A stretch of DNA of 64,000 nt from Leptospira abararensis (lineage in GTDB: Bacteria; Spirochaetota; Leptospiria; Leptospirales; Leptospiraceae): contig NZ_JAFFPR010000027.1 in NCBI RefSeq assembly GCF_016918735.1, forward strand, positions 186,001-250,000, read 5' to 3'. The translations under genes were made by a program, and so were the position numbers. Shown here one piece after another: positions 48,298 to 56,135 of the stretch (position 1 is the stretch's first letter; each line of letters opens with the position of its first letter). The notes under the pieces are model-generated. The model worked only from the letters and a program-made list of their open reading frames with translations, was not told the origin of the DNA and ran no database searches.

Positions 48298-48971
48298 ACT
48301 TAATAGAAACTTTAAAAAAGGATGTGGAAACCCATCCAGTACTTAAGTCGCAGTGGTTATTAGAACGAAAGATTACTATGAGTTTTAGTGACTTAATTTT
48401 ATGGCTTAGCCAAGAATACTTTGTATCCATTGGCTTTGTGGATTGGTTTTTGCAAGTAGCAGCAAAAACAAGAGACCAAAATGCAAAGATCGTCCTTGTA
48501 GAAAACATATGGGGGGAATTAGGCGAAGGGAAAATTTCTGATACCCATGTTTCTATCCTTACCGAGTTTTTAACAAAATTAAACTTTGACTTTTCCAATC
48601 ATAAACTTCTACCTGAAACAAAAACTTATTTGGATAAAATGGAATCCATCATTGGAAAAGGTTTTTTCTATGGGCTTGGGGCCCTTGGTCCAGCGAATGA
48701 ATACCTTCTAAAACTAGAATATTCGCAAATAGCAAACGCATATCGGAAATTAAAAACTGAAATGGCCTTACCTGAAGGGAAGTTTTTCCAAGTGAATTTG
48801 GATGCTGATGAAGGCCATAGCCAAAGGATGTTTGATCTCATTGGAGAAACGGCAACTACGGAAGATTCTAAAAGCCAAGTGTTGGAAGGAAATTTACTCG
48901 CTCTTGCCGCCAGAGAGGATTTTTATACAGGACTTTCTCGTTTGGATAGAGAACGACTAACTAAAGTTTAG
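48294..48971 (+). CDS. Haem-oxygenase-like diiron protein (HDO superfamily, CADD/TenA-like fold)
   Basis: The 225 aa are all-helical. Aligned by eye with CADD-type proteins, metal positions appear at Glu78, His85, Glu136, Asp172 and His175 (motifs GEGKISDTH, ANEYLL, DADEGH); a sixth ligand that is His in CADD is Asn168 here. Members of this superfamily cleave or oxidise amino acids and fatty acids (UndA, BesC, SznF) or make p-aminobenzoate (CADD). Its start is coupled to the ATP-grasp stop (ATGA), so it belongs to the same operon. Its 3' end overlaps the opposing DCC gene by 11 bp. The reaction is unknown. Confidence 0.78.
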   Translation: MNLIETLKKDVETHPVLKSQWLLERKITMSFSDLILWLSQEYFVSIGFVDWFLQVAAKTRDQNAKIVLVENIWGELGEGKISDTHVSILTEFLTKLNFDFSNHKLLPETKTYLDKMESIIGKGFFYGLGALGPANEYLLKLEYSQIANAYRKLKTEMALPEGKFFQVNLDADEGHSQRMFDLIGETATTEDSKSQVLEGNLLALAAREDFYTGLSRLDRERLTKV

Positions 48972-49311
48972 AACGAAATCGTTTCAAAAGATACATAGCG
49001 GCCATACCCATAAATGGAATTAAAGGCAAATACAAAAGAAAGGCAAAATATTTGTATTGGTCCATCTTCCAAAGGATTTGTCTGATTGCAAAAAAACCAG
49101 GGTAACGATTTCCTTCTTCAATGAACTGAACCTCTCCCGCACAGAGTTCGTTTGTGAGCTGCTTGTGGATAGATTCCAGTTCCAACTTTGATAGTTTATG
49201 ATAAGAAAGAATGGCTATCTTTTCGTTTGTTTTTTCTCGAATGGATTTGGCAAGCCGCGAACAAAAATTACAGTTTCCATCATAGATTAATATAGATTTT
49301 GGGGTTTGCAT
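48961..49311 (-). CDS. DCC-family thiol-disulfide oxidoreductase-like protein (DUF393)
   Basis: This small protein (116 aa) has the family opening SILIYDGNCNFCSRLAKSI, whose DGxCxxC holds the name-giving motif. Further parts include LSYHKLSKLE, QFIEEGNRYPGFFAIRQIL, and a C-terminal hydrophobic stretch (about 90-110, YLPLIPFMGMAAMYLLKR) typical of these proteins. The redox function is presumed from the Cys pair; partners are unknown. It faces the HDO gene and lies 7 bp downstream of the N-acetylglutamate synthase gene on the same strand. Confidence 0.88.
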   Translation of the reverse strand: MQTPKSILIYDGNCNFCSRLAKSIREKTNEKIAILSYHKLSKLELESIHKQLTNELCAGEVQFIEEGNRYPGFFAIRQILWKMDQYKYFAFLLYLPLIPFMGMAAMYLLKRFRSKL

Positions 49312-49318
49312 AAACTAT

Positions 49319-50464
49319 TTATTTAGGGAAAAAATCTTCGGGCTGCTCTTTTAACGTTTGTATGGTGGCAGGAATGAGAGACCTGTCGAGTCCCAACCAA
49401 TAGTAATACCAACTTTCGTCTTTTTCAATTCCTTGAGCTACAGACATATACCATTTATTGATATTGTTGTCGGGTTTACTGCGCCAAAAAAGCGGTCGGC
49501 AATGTTCGAGAATTTGATCCCAGATGTCTCGTCCGACTCCTGCCCCTCTTGCCACACCATTGACCGCAAACTTAGATAACAAGTAGCCATGTTCCGTTTT
49601 TTGCATCCAGGCACAGGCCCTGTAAGATTCTTCTAAAAATAGAACATCAAATTTTGTTTTGTAGAAATCTGGTTTTAAAGGTTTTCCGAAAGATTCCTCA
49701 ATGAGTTGGAACACTCGTTTCATATCTGCATCCTCGGTAGAATGGCAGACTTTAATTTTGTTTTTTCGCTTAACAAGAGTTCCGCTTCCTTTGACCGTAA
49801 AAAGCTCTGTAAGTAGGGTGAAGGGGGAAGTGATTACAATACTAAATTTTGGGTCTTCGATTTTGGATAATAGATCTTCCGACAGATTTACAAATTCTTC
49901 CTGTGACCTAGAGAGGGTAGTCCCTTCTGGTAGAGAAAAACTTTTATCTCTTTGTACAATGGATTTTACTTTGCCAGAAATTGGATCTTTCAGCGGACCA
50001 TCAATCGAAACATAAATGACTTTTGAAGAGTGAAGGATGGACCTGCACCGATCTAGGAGTGCAGAGAGTTTTTCCGTATCATCATCCCAAAGGAGAATGG
50101 GAATTTTTTTCTGACGAATGCTTTCTTTCACTGCCTCTTTCAGTGGTTGGTTACGATCCATTACTTGATAGGTAAAACCTAAACTTTTTTCTCCTTCAGC
50201 ATTCATTTGCTCTAAAGGAAAAAAAACTTTTAGATACTGGAAACTATCCACTTCTAAAACAACAAAAGGAAATAAATCCAATTGGTAGAGTAACTTCAAA
50301 TCGGAGAAAAGGGCTTCAGAACTTTCAAATATGGTTTCGGAGTCTGCATAAAGAATGGCAAAGGATTCTGGGGAAAGAGACTGGAATTCTTTTAAGAATA
50401 GAAGCCCATCTCTTGGATCCCTTGTGATTTCAAAGACTCGGCTGAGTACGTCTTTGGAATTCAT
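49319..50464 (-). CDS. N-acetylglutamate synthase with AAK-like and DUF619 acetyltransferase domains
   Basis: This is the first enzyme of arginine synthesis. I start it at the ATG at 50464, which overlaps the upstream methyltransferase stop (ATGA); 381 aa. The N-terminal amino-acid-kinase-like domain (about 10-220) ends with SPFTLLTELFTVKGSGTLVKRK, a clear NAGS/NAGK feature. The C-terminal NAT domain has LLSKFAVNGVARGAGVGRDIWD for acetyl-CoA and the DUF619 signature LFWRSKPDNNINKWYM, as in vertebrate-type synthases. I see no kinase catalytic set, so it is probably not bifunctional. It would be an argA-type gene; Leptospira symbol usage is uncertain, so none is given. Confidence 0.87.
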   Translation of the reverse strand: MNSKDVLSRVFEITRDPRDGLLFLKEFQSLSPESFAILYADSETIFESSEALFSDLKLLYQLDLFPFVVLEVDSFQYLKVFFPLEQMNAEGEKSLGFTYQVMDRNQPLKEAVKESIRQKKIPILLWDDDTEKLSALLDRCRSILHSSKVIYVSIDGPLKDPISGKVKSIVQRDKSFSLPEGTTLSRSQEEFVNLSEDLLSKIEDPKFSIVITSPFTLLTELFTVKGSGTLVKRKNKIKVCHSTEDADMKRVFQLIEESFGKPLKPDFYKTKFDVLFLEESYRACAWMQKTEHGYLLSKFAVNGVARGAGVGRDIWDQILEHCRPLFWRSKPDNNINKWYMSVAQGIEKDESWYYYWLGLDRSLIPATIQTLKEQPEDFFPK

Positions 50465-51594
50465 TTCCCCCCACGGATTTCGTAATCCACAATCTTTGCT
50501 TTTAGGTTTGCATGTTTTAAACTTAAGTGGGAATTTTCTTTCAGACCAAATTTTCCAAGGAGTGAGAAATCTGCGGATAAAACTGTAAATTTCCAACCAC
50601 CAAACTCATTTTTGATGACCCTTCCAAATTGAAAGTACATCTCACGCAAATCTTCCATTGGTTTTCCGATCCGGTCCCCGTAAGGCGGATTTGTTACCAC
50701 ATGTCCTACCGGTCCAAAATTATTTTTGAGCTCTAAACAATCTCCCACTTCAAATTTTACAAAATCTTCCACACCTGCTTCGTAAGCGTTTTCCTTTGCT
50801 ATGCGAATGGCTTCTGGATCCACATCAAATCCGAAAAGGTGAGGTGACTCTGGTTTCTCTTTTTTTCTTTCCGAAAACACATAAGTAGGAAATAGAATTT
50901 GAAACACAGGAGATTCCGCAAATAAAAACCGGTTGATTTCACCATACAGGCGTTCTCTGAGTGCTGCTTCAATGAGAATGGTTCCTGATCCGCACATAGG
51001 ATCCACTAAAGAGTTTCCTTCTTTCCATCCAGACATTTCTAACATCGCTTGGGCTATCGGTTCACGCACAGGTGCATTTCCAGCGAATAAACGATAACCT
51101 CGTCTGCCCACAGGATCTCCCGAAAAGGAAAGTTCGATACTAAACTTGTCGGTATGAGACCTAACCACAATGGTGATATCGGCCATTCTTTTTTCTATTT
51201 CCGGAAGTGGAATTTTTTTGCTACGAAGTCTGTCGAGAACTGCATCTTTCATACGATGCATGGTAAATTCAGAATTTCTCAGTTTGTCTTTTGTTTCTGC
51301 ATCAATACGAAAACTAACTTCTGGACCGATATATTTTTCCCAAGGAAGTTCACTTGCTTTGGTATAAAATTCATCATAGTCATCAGCATTTTCGTGCAAT
51401 AACTGTAAGTTGATACGTGAAGCAAATTTTGTATGGATGGCAAAATCAATGACGTCTTCCTTTTTTCCGGAAAAGAAGACTCCACCTCGGTTGGAACTAT
51501 CAATTCTAAGGCGATGTGATTTTAATTCGGATTCCAAAAGCGGAGAAAGGCCCTCTCCGCAAATGGCATGGTAAGTAGGGTGAGTAGGTTTTAT
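50461..51594 (-). CDS. RlmL-like rRNA guanine-N2 methyltransferase, apparent ATA start
   Basis: This is a class I SAM methyltransferase with N-terminal THUMP-like domain. Visible motifs are GDPVGRRGYR, APVREPIAQAML, DPMCGSGTILIEAAL (SAM loop), FGFDVDPEAIRIA and the catalytic NPPYG. The first conventional start, TTG at 51537, would cut off the conserved beginning of the family (TYHAICGEGLSPLLESEL). That sequence is encoded in frame upstream, and the only fitting codon is ATA at 51594-51592, with GGAG seven bases before it and overlapping the bfr stop as ATAA, the place where an ATGA overlap is expected. The full length would be 377 aa. The following NAGS gene is coupled by ATGA. Confidence 0.8.
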   Translation of the reverse strand: MKPTHPTYHAICGEGLSPLLESELKSHRLRIDSSNRGGVFFSGKKEDVIDFAIHTKFASRINLQLLHENADDYDEFYTKASELPWEKYIGPEVSFRIDAETKDKLRNSEFTMHRMKDAVLDRLRSKKIPLPEIEKRMADITIVVRSHTDKFSIELSFSGDPVGRRGYRLFAGNAPVREPIAQAMLEMSGWKEGNSLVDPMCGSGTILIEAALRERLYGEINRFLFAESPVFQILFPTYVFSERKKEKPESPHLFGFDVDPEAIRIAKENAYEAGVEDFVKFEVGDCLELKNNFGPVGHVVTNPPYGDRIGKPMEDLREMYFQFGRVIKNEFGGWKFTVLSADFSLLGKFGLKENSHLSLKHANLKAKIVDYEIRGGK

Positions 51595-52067
51595 TCCGAG
51601 TCTCCTAATTTCTGAGCTAAGTAGTTTTGGATACTGATAGATTCAATAATGGACTTTTGAGTTTCTATCCAATCAATATGTTCTTCTTCAGAAACAAGAA
51701 TCTTCTCTAAAAGTTCCCTGGTTCCATTATCTTTTGCGGCAACACAAATATCGATTCCTCGATTGAGTCTTTCCACCGCACCGTATTCCAATTGTAAGTC
51801 ATGCTCCAACATCTCGGGAACAGTTTGTCCAACATTGATTTTTGAGTATTTTTGAAGGTCGGGAATTCCATCGAAATACAAAATCCTTTCGATGATTTCG
51901 TCGGCGTGTTTCATCTCTTCAATGGACTCTTTTCTGAGGTAATCAGCGAGTTCCAAATATCCCCAATTTTTACAGAGTTTTGCATGAATAAAATACTGAT
52001 TGATGGCTGTGAGTTCTGCTGTGAGAACTTCCGCTAAAATGTCGATTACTTCTTTCTTTCCCTTCAT
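51591..52067 (-). CDS. bfr: Bacterioferritin
   Basis: This 158 aa iron-storage subunit assembles into a 24-mer shell. All ferroxidase ligands are at canonical positions: Glu18, Glu51, His54, Glu94, Glu127 and His130; the haem ligand Met52 is present in EEMKHADE. It is typical of the E. coli Bfr type. It is first of three coupled genes (bfr, RlmL-like, NAGS) and divergent from the thiolase homologue across 79 bp. Bfr expression is commonly iron- or peroxide-controlled; I could not identify a certain operator. Confidence 0.96.
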   Translation of the reverse strand: MKGKKEVIDILAEVLTAELTAINQYFIHAKLCKNWGYLELADYLRKESIEEMKHADEIIERILYFDGIPDLQKYSKINVGQTVPEMLEHDLQLEYGAVERLNRGIDICVAAKDNGTRELLEKILVSEEEHIDWIETQKSIIESISIQNYLAQKLGDSE

Positions 52068-52095
52068 ATGGGTGGCCTCATTTTATTGCGTTCAA

Positions 52096-52123
52096 TTGGA
52101 AAGATAATTGGTTTTCATAGAAT
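52096..52123 (+). promoter_or_regulatory. Candidate promoter of the thiolase-homologue operon
   Basis: TTGGAA (52096-52101) and TAGAAT (52118-52123) resemble -35 and -10 hexamers with a 16-base spacer, in the 79-bp divergent region before the gene at 52147. The region also holds AATTGG twice. This is a by-eye match only and the weakest regulatory call here. Confidence 0.25.
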
Positions 52124-52146
52124 AGGCAAGCGTAAACTCTATTCGT

Positions 52147-53247
52147 ATGAAGAAAGTTTACATTCACAATCCCTCATTGAGTGTATTCGGAAAACACAAA
52201 GGATCCCAATTGGATTTATCCTTTGCGACCGCAAAACAATCTGTACATGAGTTTCAATCTCACAAAATTCAGTTTATTATCTATGCTAGTTTTTCTCCAG
52301 ATTCATATAACAAAGAGTACCATTTGTCTGCAAAACTTCCCAGTCGGCTTGGACTTCGTGATTTGTATTCGGTAAGGATAGAAACCGCATCTTCCTCTGG
52401 AGCGGCTGCCTTTCAATTGGGAGTGAATTTAATTCTCAGTGGTAGATTTGACCATGGACTGGTGATTGCTACGGAGGTAATGTCACAACTAAGTCGAGAA
52501 GAAAATAATCTTTTGTTAGGTTCTGTCCTCTCTGATTCGCAAAAGGCTTTGGGGATGTCCATGGCCCAAGGTGGTGCAATGATCACCCGAAAATATTTAG
52601 CCGATTATGGATATAAAGAAGATGATTTGTTTGCGATTTCGAAAAAACTCCATGACAACGGATTTCATAACCCCAAGGCACATATCAAAAAGAAGCTAAC
52701 CTGGGAAGATTACAAATCCCAACCCATGATTTCCAGTCCCTTGGGTTTGTATGATATCTCACCACTTTCCGATGGCTCAGCGGCTCTTGTGCTTTCCAAA
52801 GATCCTAGTTCGGTTGTAGTCAAGGGAATGGGCTCGGGAACGGCACCGTTTCTTTCTTCTGCAGAACCTAGTTTCCTTGCCAACCAAATAGCTTTTGCGA
52901 AAGCCTATGAAGAAGCAAGTGTTTCACCGGAAGACATCGATTTCGCCGAATTACATGATGCATTCACTCCTTTTGAGCTTGTCGGAGCCGAAGATGCTGG
53001 TTTTTTCAAGCGGGGAGAGGCTTTATTCCAAGTGAAAGCAGGGCTCACCCATCCGAAAGGGAAAATCCCGATCAATTCTTCTGGGGGACTTAAATCAAGG
53101 GGTCATCCTGTGGGTGCTTCGGGCCTGGCACAAATTGTCGAACTTTGCCGGTTCTTTGAGGAATGGCCGGAAAAGCGGTTGGCAGTAGCACAAAGTATAG
53201 GTGGACTTGCTACAAACAACTTTGTGTCGATACTAGAAAGAGCGTGA
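52147..53247 (+). CDS. Thiolase-superfamily protein with Ser in place of the nucleophilic Cys
   Basis: This 366 aa SCP2-type thiolase homologue has ELHDAFTPFELVGAEDAGFF, GGLKSRGHPVGASG with the catalytic His, and the C-terminal SIGGLATNNFVS, which lacks the second Cys as in SCP2/archaeal types. The first-site motif, normally ACASG, is ETASSSG at 79-85, so the acylated Cys is Ser82. Normal thiolysis is therefore doubtful; it could be a non-decarboxylating condensing or structural relative. It is divergent from bfr, and its stop overlaps the next gene (TGATG). Confidence 0.85.
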   Translation: MKKVYIHNPSLSVFGKHKGSQLDLSFATAKQSVHEFQSHKIQFIIYASFSPDSYNKEYHLSAKLPSRLGLRDLYSVRIETASSSGAAAFQLGVNLILSGRFDHGLVIATEVMSQLSREENNLLLGSVLSDSQKALGMSMAQGGAMITRKYLADYGYKEDDLFAISKKLHDNGFHNPKAHIKKKLTWEDYKSQPMISSPLGLYDISPLSDGSAALVLSKDPSSVVVKGMGSGTAPFLSSAEPSFLANQIAFAKAYEEASVSPEDIDFAELHDAFTPFELVGAEDAGFFKRGEALFQVKAGLTHPKGKIPINSSGGLKSRGHPVGASGLAQIVELCRFFEEWPEKRLAVAQSIGGLATNNFVSILERA

Positions 53248-54308
53248 TGCCCGAAAAAATACTGATCATCCAGACAGCCTTCTTAGGAGATTTGGTCCTA
53301 TCTACTTCGTTTTTCCATGCGGTAAAAACAGAACATCCGGGAGCAGAAGTCCATGTATTGGTAAATGCTGGTACAGAGTCTGTTCTGGATAATAATCCAG
53401 ATTTAACAAGAGTTTGGTCTTTGGATAAAAAAAAGATCAAAAGAAATCCTTTCGCCTTTTTGCACTTTGCTGGTTTATTAAAAAAAGAAAATTTTAATAA
53501 GGTATACTCAGCTCATTTTTCTTTTCGTTCCAGTTTACTCTCTTATCTCACTAGAGCTCCTATCCGTATTGGCTACAAAGAATCTGGTTTTTCATTTTTA
53601 CATACAAAGACAGTACAAAGACCCAAACAAGGTCCTCATGAAGTAGAAAAACTATTTTCCCTATTATTTGAAGAATACGATTTTCCAATTGGAAGAGAAA
53701 GAAGACCTTATTTATTTCCTAGCGTAACCGAAGAAGAATCTTTTTTTACAAAAAAGAAAGAAATCTTAACCAATGAAGAAGGTTATATCTTAATTGCACC
53801 ATCTTCACTTTGGGAAACCAAACGGATGCCCGAAGAAAAATTTGTGAGTGTCATCACTCAGATTCTTCGTAAACGAAAAGAAACAGTCATTCTGATTGGT
53901 AGCAAAGCAGATTTAGAGATCGAAAATACAATCTTTCGGCTGATGAAAACCGAACCTTTACAACTTCGGGAACGGAGTCGTTTGTTATCCCTTGTCGGAA
54001 AAACGAATTTAAAAGAACTAATGGTTTGGATAAAAAACTCCAAAGCTATTATTTCAAATGATTCCAGTCCCATTCATTTTGCTTCCGCTTTTAATACACC
54101 GACAGTTATGTTGTATGGAGCAACCATTCCCGCTTTTGGTTACGGAAGTCTTTCTGATCGACATAAAATAATGGAAGTGCAGGGTCTAAACTGTAGGCCC
54201 TGTGGGATCCACGGAGGTAGGATTTGTCCTGAAGGGCATTTCCGTTGTATGATGGACCAAAACCCTGTGCGTATCTTTGAAGCCTTAGAGGAAGTCATTA
54301 AACCATGA
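53247..54308 (+). CDS. Glycosyltransferase family 9 (heptosyltransferase-like)
   Basis: This adds heptose or a related sugar to lipopolysaccharide core on the cytoplasmic face. The ATG at 53247 overlaps the thiolase stop; the open frame extends 84 bp into that gene but the overlap start has AAAGAG upstream. In 353 aa: ILIIQTAFLGDLVLSTSFF (acceptor domain), IAPSSLWETKRMPEEKF and ISNDSSPIHFASAFNTPTVMLYGAT (donor binding with Asp). A Cys-rich loop NCRPCGIHGGRICPEGHFRCM near the end is common in this subgroup. Its end overlaps the pepP-like gene by 4 bp. Confidence 0.93.
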   Translation: MPEKILIIQTAFLGDLVLSTSFFHAVKTEHPGAEVHVLVNAGTESVLDNNPDLTRVWSLDKKKIKRNPFAFLHFAGLLKKENFNKVYSAHFSFRSSLLSYLTRAPIRIGYKESGFSFLHTKTVQRPKQGPHEVEKLFSLLFEEYDFPIGRERRPYLFPSVTEEESFFTKKKEILTNEEGYILIAPSSLWETKRMPEEKFVSVITQILRKRKETVILIGSKADLEIENTIFRLMKTEPLQLRERSRLLSLVGKTNLKELMVWIKNSKAIISNDSSPIHFASAFNTPTVMLYGATIPAFGYGSLSDRHKIMEVQGLNCRPCGIHGGRICPEGHFRCMMDQNPVRIFEALEEVIKP

Positions 54309-55624
54309 AGTTGCCTGATAAAAAAACTAAAGATTATAATGGAAGATTATATCAGAGCAGGATCACAAACATCCAAAAGAAATTAAAGTTGGGTGAGATC
54401 TTTTTACTCTTTGCTGCAAGTCATAAAATTCGAAACCGAGATGTGGAGTATAAATTCCGTCAAAACTCAGACTTTTACTATTTAACCGGAATCACTGAAG
54501 AAGATTCTATCCTAGCCATCACCAAGGATACGGCAGGAATGTTTTGTTTGCCAAAGGATAAAGAAAAAGAAATTTGGACTGGGATTCGACTTGGGAAAGA
54601 AAAAATCAAATCAATGTTAGGTTTAGATTTCACTTATGACCTGACGGAATGGGAAAAACAAAAGCCAGCAATTCTTATTGGAAACCATACTCTTTATTAT
54701 TTTTTTGGGGAGAATCCTGACCGAGACCGAGAACTGATTACAGAATGCCGTAATCTCTCGGAACGCGCCCGAGAAGGAAAGTTTGGCCCGCACCGGATCG
54801 AACATCCTAATTTTTTACACGAAGAAAGATTAACCAAATCCAAAGAAGAAATTTCCCTCCTAAAAAATGCAGCCGAGGTCACAAAACTTGGCCATATGCG
54901 CATTATGCGAGAAAGTAAACCAGGAATGTATGAATATGAGTTGGAAGCACTTCTCGATCAGGAATATTTAAAGTATGGATCCATTGGTGGTGGGTATGGT
55001 CATATTGTGGCCGCAGGAAAAAACGCCTGTATCCTTCATTATGTAAGTAATGATGACATTCTAAAAGATGGGGACTTGGTTCTTGTCGATTCCGGTGCCG
55101 AATGGAATTATTATACTGCTGATGTGACACGGGTTTTTCCTGTTGGAAAAAAATTCACGGAGGCCCAAAAAACTGTGTATGAAGTTGTTCTGTATGCTCA
55201 AAAAAATGCGATCCATAACTCTGTGGTAGGAACTCCTTTCAATGAAGTTCATGAAAAAACCGTTCGTTTCCTCTCAGATTGTTTGCGAGAAATGGGTTTT
55301 TTAAAAGGAAGTTTAGACGAAATCATAGAAAAGGGAACTTACAGAAAGTTCTATATGCATAGAACCGGTCATTACTTGGGAATGGATGTACATGATGTGG
55401 GAAGGTATTTTTTAGAAGGAAAATCAAGACCACTGAAAGATGGTCAGGTAGTCACGGTAGAACCTGGACTCTATTTTGATCCGTCTGACGATACCATTCC
55501 TAAAGAATTTAGAGGGATTGGTATTCGTATCGAAGATGATATTCTGATTCACGGAAAAACTCCTATCAACTTAACGGAATCTATCCCCAAAGAAATTTCC
55601 GAAATTGAAGCTTTAAAGGCCTAG
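54305..55624 (+). CDS. pepP: Xaa-Pro aminopeptidase (aminopeptidase P, M24B)
   Basis: This removes an N-terminal residue preceding proline. The 439 aa contain the N-terminal AMP_N domain (about 10-135; SHKIRNRDVEYKFRQNSDFYYLTGI) and the M24 pita-bread domain. Dinuclear metal ligands are visible in VLVDSGAEWNYYTADVTRVF (two Asp), HRTGHYLGMDVHDVG (His), VVTVEPGLYF (Glu) and GIGIRIEDDILI (Glu). It is coupled to the glycosyltransferase stop by ATGA. A MarR gene follows after 34 bp on the same strand. Confidence 0.94.
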   Translation: MKLPDKKTKDYNGRLYQSRITNIQKKLKLGEIFLLFAASHKIRNRDVEYKFRQNSDFYYLTGITEEDSILAITKDTAGMFCLPKDKEKEIWTGIRLGKEKIKSMLGLDFTYDLTEWEKQKPAILIGNHTLYYFFGENPDRDRELITECRNLSERAREGKFGPHRIEHPNFLHEERLTKSKEEISLLKNAAEVTKLGHMRIMRESKPGMYEYELEALLDQEYLKYGSIGGGYGHIVAAGKNACILHYVSNDDILKDGDLVLVDSGAEWNYYTADVTRVFPVGKKFTEAQKTVYEVVLYAQKNAIHNSVVGTPFNEVHEKTVRFLSDCLREMGFLKGSLDEIIEKGTYRKFYMHRTGHYLGMDVHDVGRYFLEGKSRPLKDGQVVTVEPGLYFDPSDDTIPKEFRGIGIRIEDDILIHGKTPINLTESIPKEISEIEALKA

Positions 55625-55658
55625 AGGATAAAATCATTGATAGACAAGTCTTTTGTTT

Positions 55659-56117
55659 ATGACTAGAGAACTACCGAAACGTTTTCGATCGGTTCGTTAC
55701 TTTGATCGGATTAGTTCTGAAATTGCAGAAATTGTCCGTTTAGAGATGGAGAAGTTAGGTTATCCAGGCCTTACTACTTCCCATTTTGAGATCCTAACTT
55801 TTCTTTTGAGAAGTTCGGTTCCTATCAATATGACGCAAGTAGCTAAAACCATTGAGAAAACGAAGCCAACCTGTACTGTACTTGTGAATCGTTTGGTAAA
55901 GGAAGGTCTTGTGGAAAGAAATCCTTCTCCAAGCGATGGAAGGGAATGGGCCCTTCTGTTATCAAAGGATGGGAAAAAAATTCGCCAAAAAATAGTTACA
56001 ATTTCGGCAAAACTACTTTCCTTACAAACCTGGGGAATCTCTAAAGAAAACGAGGATATTTTGTATCCTATCCTCGATCAAATATACAAACACATACGAA
56101 ATAAAAAAGAAAGTTAA
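55659..56117 (+). CDS. MarR-family transcriptional regulator
   Basis: This 152 aa winged-helix regulator begins at the ATG at 55659; a TTG six bases earlier is also open. Recognition helix and wing are visible: INMTQVAKTIEKTKPTCTVLVNRLVKEGLVERNPSPSDGREWALLLSKDGKKI, with the Asp-Gly-Arg wing tip. MarR proteins are dimers released by small ligands. It faces the enoyl-CoA hydratase gene, whose start is preceded by a 14-bp palindrome that could be its operator. No Cys redox sensor is obvious (one Cys in PTCTV). Confidence 0.9.
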   Translation: MTRELPKRFRSVRYFDRISSEIAEIVRLEMEKLGYPGLTTSHFEILTFLLRSSVPINMTQVAKTIEKTKPTCTVLVNRLVKEGLVERNPSPSDGREWALLLSKDGKKIRQKIVTISAKLLSLQTWGISKENEDILYPILDQIYKHIRNKKES

Positions 56118-56135
56118 ACGAAAAGAAGGGAATCC

